Assembly: GCF_013618865.1 (NCBI RefSeq)
Contig: NZ_JABSOE010000013.1
Coordinates: forward strand, 1 to 64,000
Length of the DNA stretch: 64,000 nt
Direction of reading: 5' to 3'
Source: Phocaeicola faecicola
Lineage (GTDB): Bacteria > Bacteroidota > Bacteroidia > Bacteroidales > Bacteroidaceae
The notes below the pieces were generated by a model. The model had not been told where the DNA came from. It made no database searches and saw nothing but the letters and a program-made list of their open reading frames with translations. Positions 46,079-54,686 of this stretch are shown piece by piece. Numbering within the stretch: position 1 is the stretch's first letter; each line of letters opens with the position of its first letter. The position numbers and the translations under genes were made by a program.

Positions 46079-47450
46079 TTATCTTAATATATTAATCAGT
46101 AATTCTATTGATGTTCTCAACTCATCAGGTGAAAAGACAGTAGTTGTGCTTGGATGATCAATAGCATTTCTTATATATGTCGATAGTGAATGATATGTTG
46201 TTTTGCCATTAGGATGGGTATATATTTTTTCATGTAATAATGGATTATATAGTGGATGGGACACGATGAAATTGTCTGTATCGGCTATACTTGTTAAACT
46301 TTCTTTCTGTTGTAGCCAACCATATAGTTCTATATGAAAATCATTGGATACTATGTCAAATGCAAGAAAATTAGTTTCTGCAATAGTTATTGAAGGCAAA
46401 ATATTAGGAGCAATAATATGTTTACTTTGAATTATTCCATTACTTTCATTAAGAACTATTACCAAAGTATTAATTTGATCCCTAAAAGCTTCTTTAAGGA
46501 CATGGTCTGAATGTGTGGCTATAAATAATTGAACAATCTGATTTCCAGCATCATCCGTAAAAAGAGTTTTATAATATTGAAGAATCTTTTCTTGCCATTT
46601 TAGGATGCATACTCAATTCTGGCTCATCAATCATTATTGTAGAATTATTAAGAAGAGAAAGATTCTTAAGGAGGTATGCACCTCTAAAAACAATTTGTTT
46701 TTCTCCCGTACTTAAATGTTCTAATGAAATTTCAGCTCCGTTCTTCTCGAATAATACAACTTTTTCATTTGCTTTATTAGACACTTTTTTATATTTAATT
46801 TTGTCAAAAAAGTTGTTAAATGCATTTTTGAAACGATATATTTTTGAAATTTGTTCAAATTCACCTTTTGTCATTGCTGGCAAATTCTGTGTTTGACGTT
46901 CGTCATTAATATCACTATATCGTTCATTGTCTTGATTTTGAACGTCGACAATTAGTTGTTTTAATGATGTGAAATTATCATCATTATCCGAGTCATACTT
47001 GTTTTTATCAAGTTCGTTTGTTTTTACAGATTCAATTTTGTTTGTTTTATAATCTGCCCTTGGTCTGGAAAATACACTTCCATAAGATCTTGGATCTTTA
47101 TTATCTGATTGAATAGAGTTTGAATTATTATTCCGGTCACTGTGAATGTTTTCTGAAATTTCATTCTCGACATCATATCTTGTAAAAAACGTTTTGAGTG
47201 AACCCGGTATGTTTGATGGTGTCAAAATGTATTGTTTACCTTCTATTTCATATTCAATTGCATTGAAAGGTTCAAAACTACCAATGCTCAAAAAAGTATT
47301 GAGTGTTTCTAATATTGTAGTTTTTCCCGTACCGTTCTCTCCTGCTAAAACAATAGTAGAATATGGTTTATTTGTAGTTGGGTCTATAAAATTTAGTTCT
47401 AAATTCCCCAATATGGGGTGATTTGCCCATTTGACTTTTCTTATCTTCAT
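46079..47450 (-). pseudogene. AAA/OLD-type ATPase with a one-base frameshift
   Basis: The first frame (47450 to 46569, 293 residues) has the Walker A GENGTGKTT (about 38-46), the signature LEHLSTGEKQ and the Walker B IMIDEPELSMHP, then derails to a stop. The continuation is open in another frame to 46079 (Q-L-F-I-A-T-H-S-D-H and beyond). A run of four T at 46598-46601 where three would keep the frame explains the break. Removing one base gives DEPELSMHPKWQEKILQYY and a protein of about 456 residues. It may be a decayed defence ATPase, a switchable gene or a sequencing error. No nuclease partner lies beside it. Confidence 0.8.
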
Positions 47451-47527
47451 ATATTTATAAATTAATTAGTTATTACAAAATAACAATTTTATTACTTGTT
47501 AGTTAAGTAGTTATATAAAATAATCAC

Positions 47528-47535
47528 TAATTTTG
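47528..47535 (+). promoter_or_regulatory. Promoter -7 box of the nuclease/ATPase/protease operon
   Basis: TAATTTTG matches the -7 consensus exactly and lies 28 bases before the ATG at 47564. No clear -33 TTTG is seen. The gap is shared with the divergent ATPase pseudogene. Confidence 0.5.
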
Positions 47536-47563
47536 TATAGGTATATGTAAATGTAATACAATA

Positions 47564-48562
47564 ATGACAAATAGAGCGGCTACCTCAGTATTGTTTGGGT
47601 TTGATTTTCAAGCGAATGCAGCAATAGTGTTAATGCTTGAGAATATTAAAGATATGTCCAGTATCCGTTTAGAAGGATCTGAAGATATAGAAATCAATCT
47701 AAATGATGGCAGCAGTATTTTGGCTCAAGCAAAGTCTGTTGTAAATAGTAGTACTGATTTTTCAAATGTACTATCCAATCTTAAAAAGTCTATAATATCT
47801 TTATCAGAAGCAGAGCATAAATCGGGAGTAGTGAAAGAGCTTATATATATAACTAACACTCCAAACCCATTCAATGAGAAACAATTGAATCCTATATTTT
47901 ATGGTGTTTCACAAAGGGATTATAGCTCATTGCCTAGATCTTTAAAGGATAAAATTAATAAGATAATCTCTAATATTGAGAAACCTCTTGATACGAGTAA
48001 ATTCAAAATACAGATTTTACCTTTTGAGACAGATAATGACAATGAAAGATATAAATGTGTTATGAATGCTATTGGTGATTTCATTCCCAAATTAGGAATT
48101 ATATCTATAGCTAAAGACGATTTACACGGAATTTGGGTGAAAGATATTTTTAGAAGTGGAACGAAAAGGATATCTGATATAAAACTAACTAAAAAAGATA
48201 TTATATGGCCTTTAATAGTTCTTGTAACTCAAAATAAAAATTATGATGAAGATGAATTTGATGATTCTGAGATATATGAACTATCGAGAAGCTACGAAGC
48301 AATTATAAATACCTGCTCGGAAAAGTACGAATTTGTAACTAAGGTGCTATGTGCATATAATGGTTTCTATAAAGGAGCAAAAAACGGTGAAAGAAAACAA
48401 AAATTTATAGAAACAGAGAGTAGTAAATTCGCATATCTTTTTGAAGGAGAACGTGTTTTTTTGTCTAGTTCTCTACAAGAAAAACTTCTGCAAATTATTG
48501 TTCGCAATATTTTGAACAAACGTATTCAAATAGACAATATTAAGAATGCTGTAAACCTATGA
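47564..48562 (+). CDS. Cap4/DUF4297-like nuclease-domain protein, first gene of a three-gene system
   Basis: This 332-residue protein has an N-terminal PD-(D/E)xK-like domain that resembles DUF4297/Cap4 nucleases: GFDFQANAAIVLML (about 12-25), LEGSEDIEINL (about 36-46) and QAKS (55-58), giving the acidic and Q-x-K active-site pattern. The C-terminal half is helical and of unknown function. In Cap4 and Lamassu systems such domains cut DNA once the system is triggered. It overlaps the ATPase gene by 4 bases. The region is AT-rich, as in other cargo of these elements. Confidence 0.72.
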   Translation: MTNRAATSVLFGFDFQANAAIVLMLENIKDMSSIRLEGSEDIEINLNDGSSILAQAKSVVNSSTDFSNVLSNLKKSIISLSEAEHKSGVVKELIYITNTPNPFNEKQLNPIFYGVSQRDYSSLPRSLKDKINKIISNIEKPLDTSKFKIQILPFETDNDNERYKCVMNAIGDFIPKLGIISIAKDDLHGIWVKDIFRSGTKRISDIKLTKKDIIWPLIVLVTQNKNYDEDEFDDSEIYELSRSYEAIINTCSEKYEFVTKVLCAYNGFYKGAKNGERKQKFIETESSKFAYLFEGERVFLSSSLQEKLLQIIVRNILNKRIQIDNIKNAVNL

Positions 48563-50004
48563 TTTTCAATTCAATTTATATAGAAGAGGCTGATAATAAA
48601 CGTTTGATTGTTTTCTCTGATGGAAACAACCTGATACATAGTCTTGCTAACAGTAGGGGTAAAACGACTTTACTAAGAATTATGTTATATTCAATCGGAT
48701 ATAGCGTTCCCAATACTAAGCATATCAAATTCGAGAACTGTAAAGTCGAAAGTCAAATAACTCTGGATAGTGGAGAGGTTTTAGTATTATGCAGAGAATC
48801 GAGGGATTACATTGAATTGAAACAGAATGATTCTGTAACGACATATGTTTTGCCAAGCGATGAAGCGACTCTTCATAAAATTATTTTTAAAGCTAATTAT
48901 CCAGAACTTATAAATAATCTCTTAGGAATATTCTATTTTGACCAGGAGAAGGGATGGACTTTGCTTAATCGAGGAGTTGTCATCGGAAGTATTCGCTTTA
49001 ATATTGAAGAACTAATTAGGGGAATAGCAGAGATTGATTGTTCTGAATTATATAGACAAAAGGAGACAAAGAGACAAGATTTGTTGAAATACAAACAGAT
49101 GTTTAGTGTTTCTAAGTATCAAGAAACTATTGATTCCGAATCCAACAATCTTGCAGGAGAATCATATAATTCTTTGATTGATAGCAAAATCAATCAATGT
49201 AAGATTCAGCATAATATGTTAAAGAAAGAATTATGCAGAATAGATAAGGTCCTAAAGGAAAATAAATATTTTAGAAATTTCATTGCAGAAATAGGTCTAT
49301 TAGTTCAAGCTCCTAATAGAGAAATCTTTGCCGTTACAGAGGATAATATTATAGGTCTTAACGACACTATTGATTTTCTTATAGCCAAACGAAAAATAAT
49401 AGCTTCTCAATATAATCAAATTCAGTCGGAAATTATTGAACTTGAAAAGGAGCGTAGAATAGAAGAACAACAGTTGTCCTTCTTTGATAATGTTGAAACG
49501 ATTTCGGATATATTTGATAAAAGAATTTCGAGTATACCTATAAATGAAGTTGCTGTAAAAAAAGGAATTGCGAAATTAGAAAAAGAAATAGCGGATATCA
49601 ATCTAAAGATTAGAGAATTAACACGAAGTGCAAATAGTGTAATCTCTTCGATATTCAATACTACTAAAAAATATCTTCAAGAACTAGGAATAGATGAAAG
49701 TCATAATACCGAAAAGTATTTATTTACTTCAAATCTAAAAGAATTATCAGGAGCCATATTACATAAAACAGTTTTTGCTTTTAGACTTGCTTGCTTGTTA
49801 GAGGTTGAAAAACATTTGAACATTAAATTCCCAATAATTCTTGATTCACCAAGCGGAAAAGAAATTGATAAACAAAACATAGAAGCAATGGTTGAAATAT
49901 TAAAAAGAGATTTTGCTAATAACCAAATCATTATCGCATCTATATATGAATATCGTTTACCAAATATTAATAAAATCAGTATTATTAATAGATTAATTGA
50001 ATAA
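48559..50004 (+). CDS. ABC/SMC-like ATPase with coiled coil, second gene
   Basis: This 481-residue protein has an unusual Walker A (NSRGKTT, 31-37), a long central coiled coil (about 150-350), a signature-like region ELSGA (about 394-398) and a Walker B FPIILDSPSGKE (about 423-434). It belongs to the short ABC ATPases seen in ABC three-component and Lamassu-like conflict systems, where a Rad50-like ATPase is thought to sense foreign DNA. It is coupled to the nuclease gene upstream and followed within 4 bases by the protease gene. Confidence 0.75.
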   Translation: MIFNSIYIEEADNKRLIVFSDGNNLIHSLANSRGKTTLLRIMLYSIGYSVPNTKHIKFENCKVESQITLDSGEVLVLCRESRDYIELKQNDSVTTYVLPSDEATLHKIIFKANYPELINNLLGIFYFDQEKGWTLLNRGVVIGSIRFNIEELIRGIAEIDCSELYRQKETKRQDLLKYKQMFSVSKYQETIDSESNNLAGESYNSLIDSKINQCKIQHNMLKKELCRIDKVLKENKYFRNFIAEIGLLVQAPNREIFAVTEDNIIGLNDTIDFLIAKRKIIASQYNQIQSEIIELEKERRIEEQQLSFFDNVETISDIFDKRISSIPINEVAVKKGIAKLEKEIADINLKIRELTRSANSVISSIFNTTKKYLQELGIDESHNTEKYLFTSNLKELSGAILHKTVFAFRLACLLEVEKHLNIKFPIILDSPSGKEIDKQNIEAMVEILKRDFANNQIIIASIYEYRLPNINKISIINRLIE

Positions 50005-50008
50005 TATT

Positions 50009-51088
50009 ATGGCTGAACTTGAAACTGCAACAAATGCTCCCATCACGTTTATAGAATTGGAATTACTTATAAGACGGATTATTGAGGATTTCACCTTAAT
50101 AAATGCAGCTCAAATTAAAAAGGAACTCCATAATTTATCTGATGAACAAGCTAATACAATAGGACTTTCTGTACAAGATTTTATAGATTATAATACAAAG
50201 AAAAATAGCTTTGGTAAAAGTGCATTTACTTATTTGTATCATATAAACCATTTGTTACAAAAGTTAGTTGAGAAGTCAGTTATTAATAAAGTTTCGTCTT
50301 TAGGTGGCTTACCAATATTAAGTGATATGTACGTATCTCTTAATATGCCTTCACCAGAGGAGGAATGGCTGAAAATAACGTCTTATGCAGAATATTTAGG
50401 TCTTGATTATGTTAGAGAAAGAATTTCTCCTTTTACCGCCATTATAGTTGTTTGTGACGATAAAGGAGATAACCATATTGGTAGCGGTCTACTTATATCA
50501 ACAAATCATATATTAACATGCCTGCATGTTATTGAAGGAGTGGAAATTAAGGAAGTATTAGTTAAAGAGGTGCAATACGCTGTTAGAAATATATATAAAT
50601 CGGACTCTAAGGATATTGCTGTTATTGAGATTTTGGACTGCCCATTAAATCCTGAAAATGATGTGGTATTTAGTGCCGGACAAGTCTTAGACACAATTCT
50701 TACTTTTGGATATCCACCTATCTCCAGAATTAGGGAAACTCCCCTAATAGTACAAAAAGGCGAAATTAATGCTATTTCAACAAACTACAATGGGGATAAA
50801 TGTTTAATATACTCTTCCGTTGTGCGACCTGGAAATAGTGGCGGTCCAATATTTTCGGATAAAGGTTATTTTGTAGGAATGGTAACTGAGCATCTTGAAA
50901 GAAAAACAGCCATAAATACTATTTGCGTTGATAAGAACAACTCTGTAGAAGAACAAATTCAATCTCTTTGTGACCAAATTAATATGATTCCCCAAGTGGT
51001 TCCATTTTATGCGGGATTAACAGCTAAAGAGATATTTGAAGAACTTAAATTATTAAAACCGGAACTTGTGGTTTCCTGTGAATGGTAA
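50009..51088 (+). CDS. Trypsin-like serine protease, third gene
   Basis: The protein is about 359 residues from the ATG at 50009. A TTG at 49997 would give 4 more residues. The N-terminal 140 residues are helical and may bind a partner. The C-terminal trypsin-like domain shows a full triad: His173 in LTCLHVIEG, Asp202 in SKDIAVIEI and Ser277 in RPGNSGGPIF. There is no signal peptide, so it acts in the cytoplasm. Linked to the nuclease and ABC ATPase by tight spacing, it may be a second effector or a processing enzyme that activates the nuclease. Confidence 0.78.
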   Translation: MAELETATNAPITFIELELLIRRIIEDFTLINAAQIKKELHNLSDEQANTIGLSVQDFIDYNTKKNSFGKSAFTYLYHINHLLQKLVEKSVINKVSSLGGLPILSDMYVSLNMPSPEEEWLKITSYAEYLGLDYVRERISPFTAIIVVCDDKGDNHIGSGLLISTNHILTCLHVIEGVEIKEVLVKEVQYAVRNIYKSDSKDIAVIEILDCPLNPENDVVFSAGQVLDTILTFGYPPISRIRETPLIVQKGEINAISTNYNGDKCLIYSSVVRPGNSGGPIFSDKGYFVGMVTEHLERKTAINTICVDKNNSVEEQIQSLCDQINMIPQVVPFYAGLTAKEIFEELKLLKPELVVSCEW

Positions 51089-51197
51089 AAATAAAATTTA
51101 GATTATGATTTTAATCATAACAAAATTAATACTACCTTTGTATCTAGATAAAGCGTTCTTATTCAATAATGCAGAATAAAACAGATAAGGGAACCTT

Positions 51198-51290
51198 GCT
51201 CGTTTCTAAATCGTTACCTGCTTAATAAAGCGACTCGTATAAACCACTTATTTTCAATGAATAAGAAAAGATACAATGCCTAGCCGTGTG
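51198..51290. repeat. Right end of element B with attR core
   Basis: A 23-bp block (51198-51220) is identical to the end of element C (11696-11718). Similarity continues to the junction GCCGTGTG at 51283-51290. The last bases before the core (ATGCCTA) are also shared with element C. On the minus strand the end is read as the false tail CIFSYSLKISGLYESLY of the truncated integrase. Confidence 0.78.
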
Positions 51291-52340
51291 TGTAGTCAGG
51301 TTCTTCTTTATCAGACACAGGTCGGCAATCTCTTTCAGGTAGCTGTTCATCTTCTGATTGCAAGGGACAGGCAGCAATACTCCTTTCTTTTTGCAGGCAG
51401 GATAATCTGCATATTTTCTCAGGATTTCCAAAGGAATATCCAGCAACGGAATGTTACACATGTTCTTTGTTTTCTGACGTGGCTTCCTGATCCACAAGTT
51501 TCCGTTGTTGTCTTTTACGACATGCTCATGGGAAAGTTGTTGTACGTCAATGAAAGCCAAACCGGTAAAGGCGGCGAAAATAAAAACATCACGGACTACG
51601 GTGATTCGTTCCAGAGAAAATTCCTTGTGGTAGATGGTCAGCAGTTCATCCATAGTAAGAAACTCACGGATTACTTCTTTTTCGTGGAACTTGATACCGA
51701 TAAACGGATCTTTGGCTATCCATTCATTGGCCAGTGCCAAATTGGTAATTTTCTTCAGACATTTCATATAACGGATAACGGTATTCTGCTGACATTCCTT
51801 TTCTGTCTTCAAATAAAATTCAAAGGCACGTACCAGCTCACCGTTGACTTCCGCCAGCGGCAGATCATCCTTTCCGTATTTCTGTCTGATAAGTTCGGCA
51901 AGATAGCGCTTGCAGCTTTCATAACGGCGAACGGTAATCAGGGCGTAGTCTTTACCGACCAGGGCACGGCATTGGTCATTGTGCTCCTGCATGGTACCGA
52001 TGAGCGTGCGTACCGCTTCCGGTTCTTTGTCCTGTCCGAAAAATATTTCCTGTAACAGACGTGCCGTTATAGGCTGGTTCTGTTCTTCCAACTCACAAAA
52101 AATCTGATGTAATTTGATTCTCGCATTTTCGATATAGGCATTCAGATCACATGATTTGCGGCTTTTGCCTCTGGCGGATTCCTTAGCCTGACTCCAGAGA
52201 GACGGGTTAATGCTTTTGCGGATGTTGTTTTCAACTCGCGTACCATCTACAGTGATACGCATACAAACGGATGCTTCTCCGTTTTTCAGCAGCTTGGTCT
52301 TCTTCAAGAAGAAAAGCACATTGAATGAACTTCTTTTCAT
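51222..52340 (-). pseudogene. N-terminal part of the element A integrase, split by element B
   Basis: From the ATG at 52340 (MKRSSFNVLFF) the frame encodes about 355 residues of a tyrosine integrase up to KKNLTTHTARH and then 17 residues read from the end of element B. The box I region (FTGLAFIDV) is present. Most of box II and the tyrosine nucleophile are absent and lie at 29528-29713. The integrase belongs to the same family as the truncated one at 11734-12846. While element B is in place, element A should be unable to make its own integrase. Confidence 0.88.
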
Positions 52341-52363
52341 TTTCCTACAGTTTTTGGTTTGGA

Positions 52364-52371
52364 CAAAAGTA
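52364..52371 (-). promoter_or_regulatory. Promoter -7 box of the element A integrase
   Basis: On the minus strand TACTTTTG fits the -7 consensus and lies 23 bases before the ATG at 52340. A TTTG lies 27 bases upstream, more than the usual 19-21. Confidence 0.5.
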
Positions 52372-52526
52372 GGAAACCGACCACGTTTTCTTGATGCGCA
52401 AAACATTGCAAATCAGCGAGAAAGACTCTAATTCGGTGGAGATTTTTGCTCCACCTTTTATCTCCACCTTTTACTCCACCTCGAACGGTAATATTTTGCC
52501 GTTTTTTGCCTGCTTGGGAAAAACAA

Positions 52527-52559
52527 AAAATCCCGATTTCGCTTGGAAATCAGGATTTT
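52527..52559. terminator. Hairpin beside the right attachment repeat
   Basis: AAAATCCCGATTTC (52527-52540) and GAAATCAGGATTTT (52546-52559) pair with a single mismatch. The position matches the terminator hairpin at 13235-13268. Confidence 0.6.
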
Positions 52560-52579
52560 ACTGTCTTTTGCTTTTCTTC

Positions 52580-52598
52580 AAAGTGGTGCCACCAGGAA
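52580..52598. repeat. 19-bp direct repeat, candidate attachment site (right end of element A)
   Basis: Exact copy of 13288-13306 in the same orientation. It lies 240 bases upstream of the start of the element A integrase. The sequence to its right does not continue as a tRNA, so the neighbour is probably another element using the same core. Confidence 0.6.
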
Positions 52599-52739
52599 AT
52601 GAGCATTTCTAATATTATGCTCTTAATTTACTGATGGTCAATACCTTTATATTTCTTGAAATTATTGAAACCACTGAATCAGCCTTAATTTAACTTCTTC
52701 TTATTTCAATAATTCTGTATTGTTATCTTTTTGACATTG

Positions 52740-52771
52740 CAAAGGTATGTATTAAGTTCGATTCCTCCAAA
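52740..52771 (-). promoter_or_regulatory. Near-perfect Bacteroides promoter pointing into the attachment site
   Basis: On the minus strand TTTG (52768-52771) is followed after exactly 20 bases by TACCTTTG (52740-52747). Transcription would start near 52733 and run left across the attachment repeat toward the integrase. It lies outside element A. The rest of 52599-52850 shows no gene. Confidence 0.55.
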
Positions 52772-52850
52772 TATATGTGGAAGTTTTTTCAAAAATATCA
52801 TATAGTATTTTTTTTTGTTTTTGATAATGAGAAGGATAATGTCAGCACTT

Positions 52851-53159
52851 TTAATCGGTCTTGAAGGCTTCCATTCTGTTTTTCTCTAAAATCTGTATGA
52901 TGTCGTTCTCCTTATATAGGATTCTTCCTCCGAACTTATAGTACGGCAGCTTTCCGTTATTCCTGTGTTCTATCAGGGTTCTTTGTGTCACTTTAAGAAG
53001 TTTGGATAATTCCGTTTCTGTAAGATAGCGGTCTCCGTTCAATATGGGGCGGTATTCGTGATTGTCTTTTTCCAATAATGACGACAGGTATTCCAAGTGT
53101 TGGAAATATCGGGTTACTTCGGGACTGTCCAGATTAAGTAATGTATGTGCCATAGTCAT
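52851..53159 (-). CDS. Helix-turn-helix protein (excisionase-like)
   Basis: This 102-residue protein has a winged helix at about 45-92 (LTETELSKLLKVTQRTLIEH, GGRILYKENDIIQIL). It resembles the second members of the pairs in elements A and B and is probably the regulator or excision factor of the conjugative element that begins right of 52.6 kb. It overlaps the next gene upstream by 4 bases. Confidence 0.78.
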   Translation of the reverse strand: MTMAHTLLNLDSPEVTRYFQHLEYLSSLLEKDNHEYRPILNGDRYLTETELSKLLKVTQRTLIEHRNNGKLPYYKFGGRILYKENDIIQILEKNRMEAFKTD

Positions 53160-53446
53160 TCAGTTTTTTGTTTTTTCAATTCTTGTTCCATAAAGCTCTG
53201 GATGTCTTTCTTCTTATAATAAATCTTACGGTCTATACGGCTGTATGCGATGGCTCCGCTGCGCCGTAGGCTGAGCAGTTTCCCGGGAGATATATTCAAT
53301 AACATGCATACATCCTGGTTGTCTAACCATTCCTCCAATCCTTGGCGGTTTCCCGTTTTTTTTCCTTTCTGCAAATTCTGGATAATGTTTTCCAATGCCT
53401 CACTCATTTTGTGGAATGTTTCGGCTTCGATGCTTACAATTTCCAT
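53156..53446 (-). CDS. Helix-turn-helix protein (excisionase-like)
   Basis: 96 residues from the ATG at 53446, which fits the family start (MEIVSIEAETFHKM). An upstream ATG at 53521 is less likely. The winged helix lies at about 42-88 (WLDNQDVCMLLNISPGKLLSL). It is coupled to the gene at 52851-53159. The same arrangement occurs in elements A and B, so all three elements share this regulatory pair. Confidence 0.75.
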   Translation of the reverse strand: MEIVSIEAETFHKMSEALENIIQNLQKGKKTGNRQGLEEWLDNQDVCMLLNISPGKLLSLRRSGAIAYSRIDRKIYYKKKDIQSFMEQELKKQKTE

Positions 53447-53686
53447 AGGTGTAAACTTTTTGTTTGTTGCAAAAATAGAGGGGAAACGGTTCATAACCAA
53501 ATGAATGGGGGCGAATGGCATCAGATTTCATTAAGTGTCTGGAAAAAACATGAAGAAAAGTAATCTATAATGTTAAAAAACATCATATCTATATTGGATA
53601 TATGGATGTTTTCATATGGAATGTTTATTTTGAAAACCAAATTTTACTGGAATGGATTTGGGTTACAGTAGTTAAAAGGTATTTTT

Positions 53687-54514
53687 ATGGTTTGGACCTG
53701 GATATGGGAATGGGCTGTGCTTTTTGCTCTCGTCGGACTTTGGCTGTATGCGCGTTATTGGAAAAGGGCTGCTTCAAAAGTGCTTTTCCAGTATGCGCTG
53801 GCATGTCATAAGAAAGAGGATCGTGATGTGTTGGCAAGGCGTGCGGTAATAGCCGGAAACCGTCCTGCACGTCTGTTGTATGCCCTTAACAACCCGGAAT
53901 ATTTTGACAAGTCCCGTCCGATGCGCCCTTTCCTGTTCGGGAATATCCCTTGTATATTCGGAAATTACTATTTTTCGCAACGCTATGATGGATGGTTGCG
54001 CGAGGAACAGGAGGAATTTGTACAGAAGGTATATGCATTCAAGGAAGGTGAAGAGGATTGCAGGGAGTATTTTTCCCGGATGTTCCAAACTCTCTGTTAT
54101 GAAAGGGGGATAACTGTCATGTTCATGCCTTGCAGCACGGCTGCCCGATATTATAAGCGGTTTGGCAGAGTTGCCGGTTTCCTGGAAAACGCGGGATATG
54201 CCCAATCCGGATTGGAACTGATCCGTATCACGGAAAACAGGGAAAGCAAACATACGGCGGCTATACGTTCTTCTGTCAATATGAATAATTATGTGATGTC
54301 CACGGAACTGTGTGGGAGGCGGGTTGTAATTCTGGATGATTTGCTGACTACCGGAGAAAGTCTCTTCGATTATGCCCGGAATCTGGAGAGGTGCGGTGCG
54401 AAGGTGGTGGGTGCATTTTTTCTTGCCCGGACATTCCAGGTTCCTTCTTCCTCCACAATCAGGTGGACGGCATGGAAAAGAGATATGAAAACTCGGTTTC
54501 TGCGGAAATGTTAG
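53687..54514 (+). CDS. Phosphoribosyltransferase-fold protein with N-terminal membrane anchor
   Basis: This 275-residue protein has one hydrophobic segment at about 3-22 and a C-terminal phosphoribosyltransferase motif RRVVILDDLLTTGESL at about 219-234, the PRPP-binding loop seen in ComF and related proteins. The N-terminal half (about 25-150) is not recognised. It could be a ComF-like uptake factor or a nucleotide-salvage enzyme carried by the element. It lies alone between the helix-turn-helix pair and the HExxH protein. Confidence 0.72.
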   Translation: MVWTWIWEWAVLFALVGLWLYARYWKRAASKVLFQYALACHKKEDRDVLARRAVIAGNRPARLLYALNNPEYFDKSRPMRPFLFGNIPCIFGNYYFSQRYDGWLREEQEEFVQKVYAFKEGEEDCREYFSRMFQTLCYERGITVMFMPCSTAARYYKRFGRVAGFLENAGYAQSGLELIRITENRESKHTAAIRSSVNMNNYVMSTELCGRRVVILDDLLTTGESLFDYARNLERCGAKVVGAFFLARTFQVPSSSTIRWTAWKRDMKTRFLRKC

Positions 54515-54686
54515 GAAAGGGCTACCTCTTTAAGTCTAGAGTGATTCGTGGATAGCCATACTCACGGACGTATCCCATTTCAGAAAGTTCCGGTACACCT
54601 CTTTCAAGTGTCTTTTCCGCTTGTGGTGACAAGTTATCTCAGATTATCAGTTTTTGAAAAGATTGAGACTTCGAAGTTTTGTATCT

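Larger units (their letters stand above)
29703..51290 (+). mobile_element. Element B: nested mobilizable defence element inserted in an integrase gene
   Basis: About 21.6 kb bounded by GCCGTGTG at 29703-29710 and 51283-51290. It carries two tandem integrases at its left end, a serine protease cassette, Fic, a helix-turn-helix pair, oriT and mobilization genes, an invertase with invertible promoter, an RM system and, at the right end, a frameshifted ATPase plus a three-gene nuclease/ATPase/protease operon. The flanking integrase halves lie on the minus strand and join in frame when the element is removed. The right end is shared with element C. Confidence 0.82.

Noticed and set aside
46079-47450. 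A Septu/PtuAB-type pair based on the OLD-like ATPase
   Set aside because: No HNH nuclease gene adjoins it, and the gene is frameshifted. The convergent neighbour belongs to the RM operon.
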